Origin: CAIODY01 sp041192505
GTDB taxonomy: Bacteria; Bacteroidota; Bacteroidia; Chitinophagales; CAIODY01
DNA length: 11,911 bases
Direction of reading: 5' to 3'
NCBI GenBank assembly: GCA_041192505.1
Contig: JBEEMV010000122.1
Coordinates: forward strand, 1-11,911
Shown in pieces: positions 1 to 6,942 of this stretch. Under the pieces are notes generated by a model. It made no database searches. It was not told the origin of the DNA and saw only the letters and a list, made by a program, of their open reading frames with translations. How positions within the stretch are numbered: position 1 is the first letter of the stretch; the number at the start of each line of letters is the position of its first letter. The position numbers and the translations under genes are program-made.

Positions 1-956
1 TTAGGAAATAAAGTAGAAAAATGGATTTGGTTCATGCAATTAAAATGTTGTTTTGGGCATTCGGCATAACCAATTTTTGAGCAAGGGCGGCAGCTTAAAT
101 TTTGTACTTCAAAATTTTTAAAATCGGTTGTATTATGTAGGTAAGGATACATACCAAATTGTGGAATTGTATTGCCCCAAAAAATATTTATTTTTTTTTG
201 ATAAGCGGCTGCAATATGCATCAATCCTGTATCGTGAGTTAAAACCAAATCGGCATATTTTATAATTGCGGCTGATTGATGTAGCGAAATTTCACCGCAA
301 AAACTTTCTGTATTTTTGGTATTTGATAAAATATAATTGGCTGCCATTTCATCTTCTTTGCCACCCAACAAAACAACTTTTTTGTTTTGCTGATGAATTA
401 ATTCAACCATTTTTTCTTTAGGCAATTTTTTGGTAGCAAATTGTCCGCCAATGGCAAAGGCAATGTATGATGAATTAGATGCAGAAAAATTCAGCCCAAA
501 ATCATCATCTTCTTTCGAAATAAAAAAATCTAATCCTTTACCATCATTTTTAATTCCTATTTTTTTTGTTGCGGCTAAATATCTATCTACAATATGAACA
601 TTGGGCAAACGATTAATTTTAAAATTAACCATCAACCATTTTTCGAAATTTAACTTATTAAATGAATAAGATTTTTTGCCAACAAAAGTTTTAATTATTC
701 GTGTTCGAAGATTATTGTGTAAATCAATTATCACATCAAATTTTTCGGTTTTCAACTCTCCTATCAAATCAAAAATCGAATCATTTAAAACATGAATTTT
801 ATCAATGTAAGGATTGTGTTCGAGTAATGATTTGAATTTATTTTTGGTAGCAAAATGAATTTCGGCATTGGGCAATTGTTGCTTTAAACATCGCACCACC
901 GGCGATGTTAAAACAATATCGCCTATTGAACTAAACCGAAGAATTAATATTTTCAA
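1..956 (-). CDS. Glycosyltransferase family 9 (heptosyltransferase-like), 3' end cut by window edge
   Basis: The reading frame is open from a TTG start at 954-956 to the window edge, giving 318 residues without a stop; full-length GT9 proteins are usually about 330-350, so little is missing. The N-terminus (KILILRFSSIGDIVLTSPVV, residues 2-21) is the standard GT9 opening, with the IGD loop. A second domain carries FAIGGQFATKKLP (167-179) and HDTGLMHIA (241-249), the donor-binding region of heptosyltransferases. A C-terminal Cys cluster (C289, C292, C300, C307) is also common in this family. Such enzymes transfer heptose or a related sugar from a nucleotide donor to lipopolysaccharide core at the cytoplasmic membrane face; the actual sugar is not known here. 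TTG is chosen because an in-frame TAA lies three codons upstream and the first ATG is past residue 100. It follows the Dpm1-like gene by 51 bases and is probably cotranscribed. Confidence 0.88.
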   Translation of the reverse strand, partial: MKILILRFSSIGDIVLTSPVVRCLKQQLPNAEIHFATKNKFKSLLEHNPYIDKIHVLNDSIFDLIGELKTEKFDVIIDLHNNLRTRIIKTFVGKKSYSFNKLNFEKWLMVNFKINRLPNVHIVDRYLAATKKIGIKNDGKGLDFFISKEDDDFGLNFSASNSSYIAFAIGGQFATKKLPKEKMVELIHQQNKKVVLLGGKEDEMAANYILSNTKNTESFCGEISLHQSAAIIKYADLVLTHDTGLMHIAAAYQKKINIFWGNTIPQFGMYPYLHNTTDFKNFEVQNLSCRPCSKIGYAECPKQHFNCMNQIHFSTLFP

Positions 957-1007
957 ACAGTATTATTGAATTATTTAAATACAAAAAAACAATTTATGTA
1001 GGATAGA

Positions 1008-1715
1008 TTAAATTCCAAATCTCATTTTCCAAACACCACCAAAAGCTTCGCTAAAAATACCTGCACTCATTTTCGAATTTCCCTTTTCTCTATCTTTAAA
1101 AGTGATAGGCACTTCAACTAATTTAAAGCCAGCTTTCCAAGTTTTGTATTTCATTTCTATTTGAAATGCATAACCAATAAATTTAATAGCATCTAAATCT
1201 AAAGTTTCTAAAACTTTGCGTTTATAACATACAAAGCCAGCTGTTGTATCTCGTACTGGAATGCCTGTAATTAAGCGTACATACATCGATGCGCCTTTGC
1301 TCATCAATATTCTATCCAACGGCCAATTTTCAAGCTTTCCACCTTTTACATACCTGCTGCCCACAGCTAAATCTGCACCTTGCAAACAAGCATTTTTCAA
1401 CTCAATTAATTTGGCTGGTGGATGCGAAAAATCGGCATCCATTTCAAACATTAAATCAAAACCATTTTGCAAACCATATCTAAAACCTGCTATGTAAGCC
1501 GTTCCTAAGCCTTGCTTGCCATTTCGTTCTAACAAAAACAAGCGATTATTTTTTTGCTGCATGACTTTTACAATAGCCGCAGTTCCATCTGGCGAACCAT
1601 CATCTACAATTAAAACATGAAAATCAGTATCTAACTGTAATACAGTATTGATAATGCTTTCAACGTTTTCTTTTTCGTTGTATGTTGGAATTATTATTAA
1701 GGATTTTGTTGCCAA
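1008..1715 (-). CDS. Polyprenol-phosphate mannosyltransferase-like GT2 (Dpm1 family)
   Basis: This 235-residue GT-A enzyme most likely moves mannose (or another hexose) from a nucleotide sugar onto polyprenyl phosphate at the inner face of the membrane, supplying a lipid-linked donor for glycan or protein glycosylation. Visible motifs are IPTYNE (9-14), VDDGSPDGT (37-45), the metal-binding DAD (93-95), GSRY (119-122), DTTAGF (156-161) and FKDREKGNSKM (206-216), which is the Dpm1 pattern. It has no C-terminal membrane domain, so it is the short soluble or peripheral type. The start is TTG (1713-1715): the catalytic N-terminus begins at residue 6 and no ATG precedes it. It starts 8 bases after the exonuclease stop and is followed by a GT9 gene, so the three look like one transcript. 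The sugar and the acceptor are inferred from the family only. Confidence 0.88.
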   Translation of the reverse strand: MATKSLIIIPTYNEKENVESIINTVLQLDTDFHVLIVDDGSPDGTAAIVKVMQQKNNRLFLLERNGKQGLGTAYIAGFRYGLQNGFDLMFEMDADFSHPPAKLIELKNACLQGADLAVGSRYVKGGKLENWPLDRILMSKGASMYVRLITGIPVRDTTAGFVCYKRKVLETLDLDAIKFIGYAFQIEMKYKTWKAGFKLVEVPITFKDREKGNSKMSAGIFSEAFGGVWKMRFGI

Positions 1716-1723
1716 TTTTTTTA

Positions 1724-2536
1724 TTATAAAAGTTTATTACTTCTTATTGCATCTACTGTTTCTTTCAACTTGTGTTTGGTGTGTAACGGAAAATCGCTTT
1801 TCAACATCCAATCATGATACCCAGGTTCGCTTCTTAAAACATCTGCCACTGGCTTATCTTTATGTTTGCCAAAATTATAACACACTTTGTTATTTTTATA
1901 AACTAAACGACGAGCTACATCAATAAATTTTCCATCTTCCGAAAATTTTTCTAAAAATTCAACATCATTTTGTAGGTTATCATACCGCTGCAATTGAGCC
2001 GCCAGCACATCATGCGTAGCTATTACATCCGCCATTGCACTGTGTGCATTTTTAAGATCTTGTTCACAATAAAATTTTACGGCTGCTTCTAAATTTCGTG
2101 GTTCTTGCTTGTGAAATATGCGTTGCACATCTACCGATTTTCTTTTTTCAATTTCGATATTAACCCCTGCTCTCATCAACTCTTCCACCAACATAGGTAT
2201 ATCAAATCTATTGCTATTAAAGCCTGCTAAATCGCCATCTTCCATAAATGCGGCTACCTCTTTTGCAATGGCTGTAAATGGCGGTTTATCTTTTACCATT
2301 TCATCTGTAAAACCATGCACATCAGTAGCTCCTTTTGGTATGGGCATCAATGGATTAACCACCTTTAAATACTGATGTTTGCTGCCATCGGGCATTATTT
2401 TCATCATCGCTATTTCTACAATTTTATCAGCAAAAGTATCTACACCTGTAGTTTCTAAATCTAAAAAAACCAGCGGCCTTTGAAGATTAAATTTGAATGC
2501 AGTAGATGAAGGGGTAGTTGAAAATAAATCGCTCAC
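1724..2536 (-). CDS. DnaQ-like DEDDh 3'-5' exonuclease with extra C-terminal domain
   Basis: The protein has 270 residues. The N-terminal half is an RNase T/DnaQ-type exonuclease. ExoI is FLDLETTGVD (D26 and E28), ExoII is GFNSNRFDIPML (D112), and ExoIII is HSAMADV (H165 and D170). These supply the four acidic metal ligands and the histidine of the DEDDh class. Residues about 219-255 form a small C-terminal module with the pattern NFGKHKDKPVADVL and a conserved Trp, seen in many Bacteroidota exonucleases of this size. It probably trims 3' ends of DNA in repair or proofreading; whether it is a polymerase subunit cannot be told. The start is GTG (2534-2536): an in-frame TAG lies two codons upstream, and the next Met is past the ExoI motif. 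Its own -7 box is at 2558-2565. The pairing with two glycosyltransferases downstream has no obvious functional logic. Confidence 0.9.
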   Translation of the reverse strand: MSDLFSTTPSSTAFKFNLQRPLVFLDLETTGVDTFADKIVEIAMMKIMPDGSKHQYLKVVNPLMPIPKGATDVHGFTDEMVKDKPPFTAIAKEVAAFMEDGDLAGFNSNRFDIPMLVEELMRAGVNIEIEKRKSVDVQRIFHKQEPRNLEAAVKFYCEQDLKNAHSAMADVIATHDVLAAQLQRYDNLQNDVEFLEKFSEDGKFIDVARRLVYKNNKVCYNFGKHKDKPVADVLRSEPGYHDWMLKSDFPLHTKHKLKETVDAIRSNKLL

Positions 2537-2557
2537 TTTCTAATTTTTTTTGAACTA

Positions 2558-2565
2558 CAAATGTA
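2558..2565 (-). promoter_or_regulatory. Bacteroidota-type -7 box for the exonuclease gene
   Basis: On the minus strand this reads TACATTTG, an exact match to TAnnTTTG. It lies 21 bases before the GTG start, giving a predicted leader of roughly 15-20 bases. I see no convincing TTTG at the -33 position, so the call rests on one box and its location between two genes. Confidence 0.55.
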
Positions 2566-2591
2566 TAAGAATATGTATAAATATTCTGATT

Positions 2592-3944
2592 TTATCTAAA
2601 TAGCATTTTAGATACATCTTCCATTTTTAAGCCGCCAAAATTTCCGCTTGTCATCATCAATAAATTTGTATCGGGCTGAATGATGCGTTTTAAAAATGTT
2701 AACATTTGAATGGGTTGATTAAATGTTTTTAATTCGCCATTGCCAAATGCCATAATAATATCTCGTGGCGAAAATGGTGGTAATCGTTTCATTTCAAATG
2801 AATGTTCAGAATAAAAAACAATAGGAAAATCAACACCTTCAAAGCATCCATTAAATTCTTTTAAAAAATCTTTATTTAAACTGCTATAAGTATGCAACTC
2901 TAAACAAGCAATTAATTTTCTATTTGGCGAAAGCTCCTGCATTGCTTTTACAGTAGCCTTTACCTTTGATGGGGCATGTGCAAAATCGAAATAAAAAATA
3001 TTTTTATCGCCTTTATAAATTAATTGCAATCGCTTAGCAGCACCTTTAAAAGTTTGAATGGCGGTATAAAATTGTTCATCGCTTAGTCCAATTGTTTTGC
3101 AAATATTGTAGGCTGCATTGATGTTATAAAAATTGTGTTCGCCAAAAATTTGAACAGCATAATTTTTATTTTCGGTTACTAATTCAAAACTATCTTCATT
3201 CTTCAAAACTTGATGAGCAGTGTATCCTGCAACATTTATTTTTTTTGCATCGGCAATTAATTCTACTAAATTTTTATCATCTTCATTATAAAATAAATAT
3301 CCGTTGGGTTCAATAGTTTCAATAAATTTTTTGAATTGAAGTACATAATTTTCAAAGGTTGGAAAAATATTAATATGATCCCAAGCAATACCGCTAATGC
3401 AAGCTACATGCGGTTTGTAAAATAAAAATTTAGGGATTTTTGTTTGTTGTGAATCAGGATATTCATCGGCTTCAATTACCATAATTGGTGCATCAGTTAA
3501 TTGAACTGAATAATCAAACCCTTCTAATTTAGCACCAACTAAAAAATCAAAATCAATTTTATTTTCTTTTAAAACATGCATCACCATGCCTGTAATGGTG
3601 GTTTTGCCATGGCTGCCAGCAATGCAAATGCGTTGTTTATTTTTCGAATGCTCGTAAATAAATTCGGGATAACTATAAATTTTCAAGCCCAATTCTTTTG
3701 CCTTTGTCCATTCAGGATTATCTGCATGAGCATGCATTCCAACAATTACTACATCAATATCATTCGTTATTCTATCGGCATTCCAGCCCATTTCGGTAGG
3801 CAACAAATCATGCTTTTTTAAATTAGACAACGCAGGTTCGAAAATTTCATCATCGCTGCCTGTAACTATATTTCCTTTTAATTTTAGTTGAATAGTGAGC
3901 TGATGCATAATGCTGCCGCCACAAGCTATAATATGATAACGCAT
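2592..3944 (-). CDS. mpl: UDP-N-acetylmuramate:L-Ala-gamma-D-Glu-meso-DAP ligase (murein peptide ligase)
   Basis: The protein has 450 residues, the usual length for Mpl. It ligates the recycled murein tripeptide directly onto UDP-N-acetylmuramate in the cytoplasm, bypassing MurC, MurD and MurE. The N-terminal Rossmann-like domain starts at once with HIIACGGSIMHQLTIQLK and VTGSDDEIFEPALSNL, a Mpl/MurC-like pattern. The ATP-binding loop is GSHGKTT (110-116), the central domain has EADEY (158-162), and AWDHINIFPT (187-196) is the conserved Mur-ligase His region. The C-terminal ligase domain carries FDFAHAPSKV and a closing TSGNFGGL. The start is an ATG directly before the dinucleotide-like fold. 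It stands at the head of the minus-strand block, with a 55-base gap and a separate promoter before the exonuclease. MurC is the main alternative, but the tripeptide-ligase type of N-terminus and the overall form favour Mpl. Confidence 0.87.
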   Translation of the reverse strand: MRYHIIACGGSIMHQLTIQLKLKGNIVTGSDDEIFEPALSNLKKHDLLPTEMGWNADRITNDIDVVIVGMHAHADNPEWTKAKELGLKIYSYPEFIYEHSKNKQRICIAGSHGKTTITGMVMHVLKENKIDFDFLVGAKLEGFDYSVQLTDAPIMVIEADEYPDSQQTKIPKFLFYKPHVACISGIAWDHINIFPTFENYVLQFKKFIETIEPNGYLFYNEDDKNLVELIADAKKINVAGYTAHQVLKNEDSFELVTENKNYAVQIFGEHNFYNINAAYNICKTIGLSDEQFYTAIQTFKGAAKRLQLIYKGDKNIFYFDFAHAPSKVKATVKAMQELSPNRKLIACLELHTYSSLNKDFLKEFNGCFEGVDFPIVFYSEHSFEMKRLPPFSPRDIIMAFGNGELKTFNQPIQMLTFLKRIIQPDTNLLMMTSGNFGGLKMEDVSKMLFR

Positions 3945-3964
3945 AAGATTATTGAAATGTTAAA

Positions 3965-3996
3965 TTGGATTTTTATAAATTGTTTATGTAACTTTG
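3965..3996 (+). promoter_or_regulatory. Promoter for the small lipoprotein-ytxJ pair
   Basis: TAACTTTG at 3989-3996 matches TAnnTTTG exactly. An upstream TTG at 3965-3967 is separated from it by 21 bases, in the range of the -33/-7 arrangement of Bacteroidota. The predicted start of transcription near 4000 leaves a leader of about 65 bases before the ATG at 4067. Confidence 0.55.
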
Positions 3997-4066
3997 TTTC
4001 TCAATTTTCAGTAAAAGTATTTTGGAAATTTTAAAATAAATTAAATTATACATTTCAATTTTAAAC

Positions 4067-4210
4067 ATGAAAAAGTTTGCAATAACATTATCGTTGGCAT
4101 TAGTAGTAATCACATTATTGTTTTCATCATGTACAGGCAATAAAAAAACTTTAGGTTGCCCAGGTATGATAACTAAGGCAGAAGCACATTCATCAGCAGT
4201 TCGTTCTTAA
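4067..4210 (+). CDS. Small hypothetical lipoprotein (47 residues)
   Basis: This gene is short. The product starts MKKFAITLSLALVVITLLFSSC, a classic lipoprotein signal: two Lys, a hydrophobic core, then a lipobox F-S-S-C with the lipidated Cys at residue 22. The mature peptide would be only 26 residues (CTGNKKTLGCPGM... to SAVRS), with a second Cys at 31 in a GCPG context. It would be membrane anchored after signal peptidase II cleavage. No function can be assigned. Its stop is 10 bases before ytxJ, so the two are almost certainly cotranscribed from the promoter at 3965-3996. The ATG is the only sensible start, because the signal peptide begins there. The clear signal and lipobox argue against a chance reading frame. 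Confidence 0.75.
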   Translation: MKKFAITLSLALVVITLLFSSCTGNKKTLGCPGMITKAEAHSSAVRS

Positions 4211-4220
4211 ATATTTTTTT

Positions 4221-4553
4221 ATGAATTGGCTACAACTTACAGATGAAAATCAATTAGATTCTATCATTAAAGAATCTTTTAATAAACCGCAAATTTTATT
4301 TAAACATAGCACCCGATGCAGCATTAGCCGCATGGCGCTAAGCAAAACTGAACGCAATTGGAGTTTCAGTTCAGAACAAATTTCTCCATTTTATTTAGAT
4401 TTATTAGAACATAAAAATATTTCTAATGAAATTGCAAACAGATTTAAGGTAGAACATCAATCGCCACAAATGTTATTAATAAAAGATGGCAAATGCGTTT
4501 TTACATCTACACACAATGATATTGATATAAGAGATGTTGAGCCTTTAATTTAA
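4221..4553 (+). CDS. ytxJ: Bacillithiol-system redox-active protein, YtxJ family
   Basis: The product is a 110-residue thioredoxin-fold protein, the normal size for YtxJ. The active-site region is FKHSTRCSISRMAL (27-40), with a single Cys at 33 instead of a CxxC pair, and SPQMLLI (81-87) supplies the cis-Pro loop. FYLDLLEHKNISNEIANRF in between is typical of the family. Members are monothiol proteins linked to bacillithiol, proposed to act in de-bacillithiolation in the cytoplasm; this suggests that the organism uses bacillithiol, which the window itself does not prove. A second Cys at 92 is not in a motif I recognise. It is cotranscribed with the small lipoprotein upstream and ends before a strong bidirectional terminator. 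Confidence 0.85.
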   Translation: MNWLQLTDENQLDSIIKESFNKPQILFKHSTRCSISRMALSKTERNWSFSSEQISPFYLDLLEHKNISNEIANRFKVEHQSPQMLLIKDGKCVFTSTHNDIDIRDVEPLI

Positions 4554-4604
4554 AAAAGATTCAGCTAAATAATACTGCACTATTTTCATAAACAAATAGA
4601 TACA

Positions 4605-4634
4605 AAAAAAGGAAACCAATTGGTTTCCTTTTTT
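4605..4634. terminator. Bidirectional intrinsic terminator between ytxJ and rplI
   Basis: GGAAACCAATTGGTTTCC at 4611-4628 is a perfect 18-base palindrome (7-bp GC-containing stem, AATT loop), flanked by a run of A on the left and T on the right. The hairpin followed by a U-tract therefore works on both strands and serves the convergent ytxJ and ribosomal operons. Confidence 0.88.
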
Positions 4635-4655
4635 AATTAAAGATATTTATAAAGA

Positions 4656-5102
4656 TTATTCAGCTACAACTTCAACATTTATTGAAATTGAAATTTCTTT
4701 ATGTAATTGAATTGTAGCAGCATAAGTGCCTAACATTTTAATGTCTTCGCTTAATGTTACTTTTTTGCGTTCAATATCAAATCCTTTTTGTTTTTTAATA
4801 GCATCAGCAATTTGCAAAGTAGTTACAGCGCCAAATATTTTACCACTTGTACCTGTTTTAGCACCTACTGAAATTACGGCATTGTTTAATTGTTCGGCAA
4901 TGCTTTGCAATTCAGCCATTACTTTTTCTTGCTTAGCTTGGTATTGTTTTACTTTTTGAGCAATGATAGATTTGTTAGCTTGGTTAGCTACTAAAGCTAA
5001 GCCACGTGGAATTAAAAAGTTACGAGCATAACCCGGACGAACTTTTACAACTTCATTGTAAGCACCCAATTTATCTACATCCTGTGTTAATATTACTTCC
5101 AT
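4656..5102 (-). CDS. rplI: 50S ribosomal protein L9
   Basis: The protein has 148 residues, the full family length. The N-terminal rRNA-binding domain reads MEVILTQDVDKLG and holds GYARNFLIPRGLA (24-36), the L9 signature. A charged linking helix follows (about 42-75), then the C-terminal domain with TGTSGKIFGAVTTLQIADAI (83-102). L9 bridges the base of the L1 stalk on 23S rRNA and supports reading-frame maintenance. It is the last gene of the rpsF-rpsR-rplI operon, 39 bases after rpsR, and ends 21 bases before the terminator hairpin. No Shine-Dalgarno sequence is seen before the ATG, in line with the other genes here. Confidence 0.98.
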   Translation of the reverse strand: MEVILTQDVDKLGAYNEVVKVRPGYARNFLIPRGLALVANQANKSIIAQKVKQYQAKQEKVMAELQSIAEQLNNAVISVGAKTGTSGKIFGAVTTLQIADAIKKQKGFDIERKKVTLSEDIKMLGTYAATIQLHKEISISINVEVVAE

Positions 5103-5141
5103 TTTAAATTGAATTAATAAGTTAAAAATTAATGGTTAAAA

Positions 5142-5411
5142 TTATTTCAAACCATCTGTTAAATAAGGCAACAAAGATAAATGACGAGCACGTTTAACGG
5201 CTTGTGATACTTTGCGTTGGAATTTTAATGAATTACCAGTAATACGACGAGGCAAAATTTTACCTTGTTCGTTTACAAATTTCAATAAAAATTCAGGGTC
5301 TTTATAATCTACATATTTGATACCCATTTTTTTGAAACGGCAATATTTTTTGCGGTTTCTACCAATGTTAGGATTGGTTAAAAATTTTATATCTTTTTTT
5401 TGAGCAGCCAT
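5142..5411 (-). CDS. rpsR: 30S ribosomal protein S18
   Basis: The protein has 89 residues. Its C-terminal two thirds hold the S18 core, with the stretch RRITGNSLKFQRKVSQAVKR (56-75) followed by ARHLSLLPY, which is nearly invariant. The basic N-terminus (KKDIKFLTNPNIGRNRKKYC) is of the form common in Bacteroidota. S18 pairs with S6 on the 30S platform near the central domain of 16S rRNA. The gene starts 20 bases after rpsF with no ssb between them, unlike the rpsF-ssb-rpsR order of Firmicutes. Confidence 0.98.
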   Translation of the reverse strand: MAAQKKDIKFLTNPNIGRNRKKYCRFKKMGIKYVDYKDPEFLLKFVNEQGKILPRRITGNSLKFQRKVSQAVKRARHLSLLPYLTDGLK

Positions 5412-5431
5412 GATATTTGTTTTTTAAAAAA

Positions 5432-5824
5432 TTATTCAGCCGATGCTGTAGGCGCATCTGCTTTTTTAATAGAAGATTTTCTGTTTTTGCCTACTAATCC
5501 TGCACGTTTGTTATCATTATATTGGAGTGCATATTTATCCAATAATACTGTTAGGAAGCGAAGCACACGATCATTATCGCGTACAAATTCTACTTCTAAT
5601 TCACTTACTATGCTATTGTCGGCTTTATATTCTAATACTAAAAAGTATCCAGAATGTTTGTTTTCAATAGGGTAAGCAAGTTGTTTTAATCCCCAGTTTT
5701 CTTGATGAACCAATTCGGCTTTTTTCTTCTTTAACCACTTGGTGTACCCTGTAATGGTACTTTTAAGCTCATCTTCACTAAGAAGAGGGGATAAGATTAC
5801 GACTGTTTCGTACTGTTTGAGCAT
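5432..5824 (-). CDS. rpsF: 30S ribosomal protein S6
   Basis: The protein has 130 residues. It opens with MLKQYETVVILSPLLSEDEL and contains LAYPIENKHSGYFLVLEY, both typical of S6. The last 25 or so residues form a basic then acidic low-complexity tail (KNRKSSIKKADAPTASAE), longer than the E. coli core and common in this phylum. S6 binds the central domain of 16S rRNA as a heterodimer with S18, which is encoded immediately downstream. It is the first gene of the operon; the promoter at 5862-5893 predicts a leader of about 33 bases, too short for the larger S6:S18-binding leader structures known elsewhere. Confidence 0.98.
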   Translation of the reverse strand: MLKQYETVVILSPLLSEDELKSTITGYTKWLKKKKAELVHQENWGLKQLAYPIENKHSGYFLVLEYKADNSIVSELEVEFVRDNDRVLRFLTVLLDKYALQYNDNKRAGLVGKNRKSSIKKADAPTASAE

Positions 5825-5861
5825 GGTTTGTTAATTTGTTTATTTAAAAAATTTTGGACCG

Positions 5862-5893
5862 CAAAGGTATCATTAAAAATAGTAATTCCAAAA
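5862..5893 (-). promoter_or_regulatory. Promoter of the rpsF-rpsR-rplI operon
   Basis: On the minus strand TTTTG (5889-5893) and TACCTTTG (5862-5869) are separated by exactly 19 bases, an ideal match to the TTTG-N19-TAnnTTTG promoter of Bacteroidota. Transcription should start near 5857, about 33 bases before the rpsF ATG. Confidence 0.85.
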
Positions 5894-5907
5894 CTTAATT
5901 GAAATAA

Positions 5908-5931
5908 TAATTACTGCATTTCAGGTAATTA
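5908..5931 (-). terminator. Possible AT-rich terminator after the DMT transporter gene
   Basis: TAATTAC (5908-5914) and GTAATTA (5925-5931) are perfect inverted arms around a 10-base loop, starting three bases past the transporter stop and followed on the minus strand by TTATTTC. The stem is short and AT-rich with no strong U-tract, so termination is only a possibility. Confidence 0.3.
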
Positions 5932-5934
5932 AAA

Positions 5935-6813
5935 TCAGATGATTGATAGCAAAACTATAGCTGTGCATGCCATAATAATTCCAGCTATTTGAAGTTGAGT
6001 AAGTTTTTCTTTATATAACACAATACCCGAAATAGCCGAGGCAATGACAATAGATACATTATTTACAGGAAAAACCACAGTGCTTTGCATACCGCTATCA
6101 GCCAATGCTTTTACCAAATAATACATACTAAAATAATTAGGAACGCCAAGGCAAATACCAGCTATTATATTTTTTAATTCTATTTTTTGTTTCTTCAAAA
6201 TTACTTGTGATAGCAAAATTACTAACCCCACAATGGCAGCAATTTGAAATATCCAGATTACAAATTTTGGTTTATCGGCATCTACTAATCCAGTACTTTG
6301 CACCACATAATTTACCAAGCTATCATTAAAACCACTACCTAAAAACAATACAATAGGCAACAAAAAAAACAGATTAGATACATTTTTTTTATCCGAATTA
6401 TTTCTTTTAAAAGTTACTAAAACAACAGCAATTAAAGCCATTAGAATAGATACAATTTTTAAAGCAGTAACGCCTTCGCCCATAAACATAAAAGCAATAG
6501 AAACGGGTATGATAAGCGATAATTTATTAGCTACTGAAACTACTGTTAGCCCTAATTTTTGGGCTGTCCAACCCATTAAATTAAATAACACAATAAATGA
6601 AAAGCCTAATAAAATAGTGCTAATAAACCATTGCTGTTTAAATGCTTCAGCATGAAGTGGTGTATAATAATTTTCGATTACGCCACCAGTAATTGTACAA
6701 ACCCAATAATTAACAACGATTGCTTGAAAGGTATTAATCTTAAATTTCGAAAATGCTTTAAGAATAATATTTAATAAAGTAGAAGTAATAACAGACAGCA
6801 CTAAAAAAATCAT
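5935..6813 (-). CDS. DMT superfamily (EamA-type) transporter
   Basis: The product is a 292-residue integral membrane protein with about ten hydrophobic segments arranged as two homologous halves (about 1-135 and 148-292), the EamA/DMT layout. The start of each half is a membrane segment, with a charged loop (about 136-147, KRNNSDKKN) between halves. The second half ends with LYKEKLTQLQIAGIIMACTA (266-285), the typical EamA closing pattern in which a conserved Glu precedes the last helix. It should move a small metabolite or drug across the inner membrane; the substrate cannot be predicted. It is monocistronic by context: its promoter is at 6836-6868, a possible hairpin follows its stop, and the ribosomal promoter lies beyond that. 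Confidence 0.85.
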   Translation of the reverse strand: MIFLVLSVITSTLLNIILKAFSKFKINTFQAIVVNYWVCTITGGVIENYYTPLHAEAFKQQWFISTILLGFSFIVLFNLMGWTAQKLGLTVVSVANKLSLIIPVSIAFMFMGEGVTALKIVSILMALIAVVLVTFKRNNSDKKNVSNLFFLLPIVLFLGSGFNDSLVNYVVQSTGLVDADKPKFVIWIFQIAAIVGLVILLSQVILKKQKIELKNIIAGICLGVPNYFSMYYLVKALADSGMQSTVVFPVNNVSIVIASAISGIVLYKEKLTQLQIAGIIMACTAIVLLSII

Positions 6814-6835
6814 ATTTCATTTTTTGTTGAAGCCA

Positions 6836-6868
6836 CAAATGTAATATTGTTTAGGAAAAATAAACAAA
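6836..6868 (-). promoter_or_regulatory. Promoter of the DMT transporter gene
   Basis: The minus strand carries TACATTTG (6836-6843), an exact TAnnTTTG box, with TTTG (6865-6868) 21 bases further upstream. The ATG at 6811-6813 lies 23 bases past the box, so the leader would be about 20 bases. Confidence 0.7.
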
Positions 6869-6910
6869 GGGTTAGGTTTAGATTAGTAAAATCCATCGCT
6901 CATTTTTTCT

Positions 6911-6919
6911 TTACTTTGC
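6911..6919 (+). promoter_or_regulatory. Possible promoter box for trmH
   Basis: TTACTTTGC resembles the -7 element but matches TAnnTTTG at only seven of eight positions, or has one base fewer between TA and TTTG. It lies 24 bases before the ATG. No clear -33 TTTG was found. Confidence 0.3.
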
Positions 6920-6942
6920 AGTTCTAAATTATTTATTTGTAC

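Noticed and set aside
1648..1926. Plus-strand reading frame of 92 codons opposite the glycosyltransferase-exonuclease junction
   Set aside because: It spans two real minus-strand genes, has a composition typical of antisense translation in AT-rich DNA, and has no recognisable domain.
3997..4020. Minus-strand promoter for mpl
   Set aside because: Only a loose TACTTTTA is found, about 70 bases from the start codon, with no -33 partner; not enough to annotate.
5400..5675. Plus-strand reading frame of 91 codons opposite rpsF
   Set aside because: It lies wholly antisense to a clear ribosomal protein gene and shows no motif or own promoter.
5825..5862. S6:S18-binding autoregulatory leader before rpsF
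   Set aside because: The predicted leader is only about 33 bases, AT-rich, and I see no stable hairpin with the known conserved loop.
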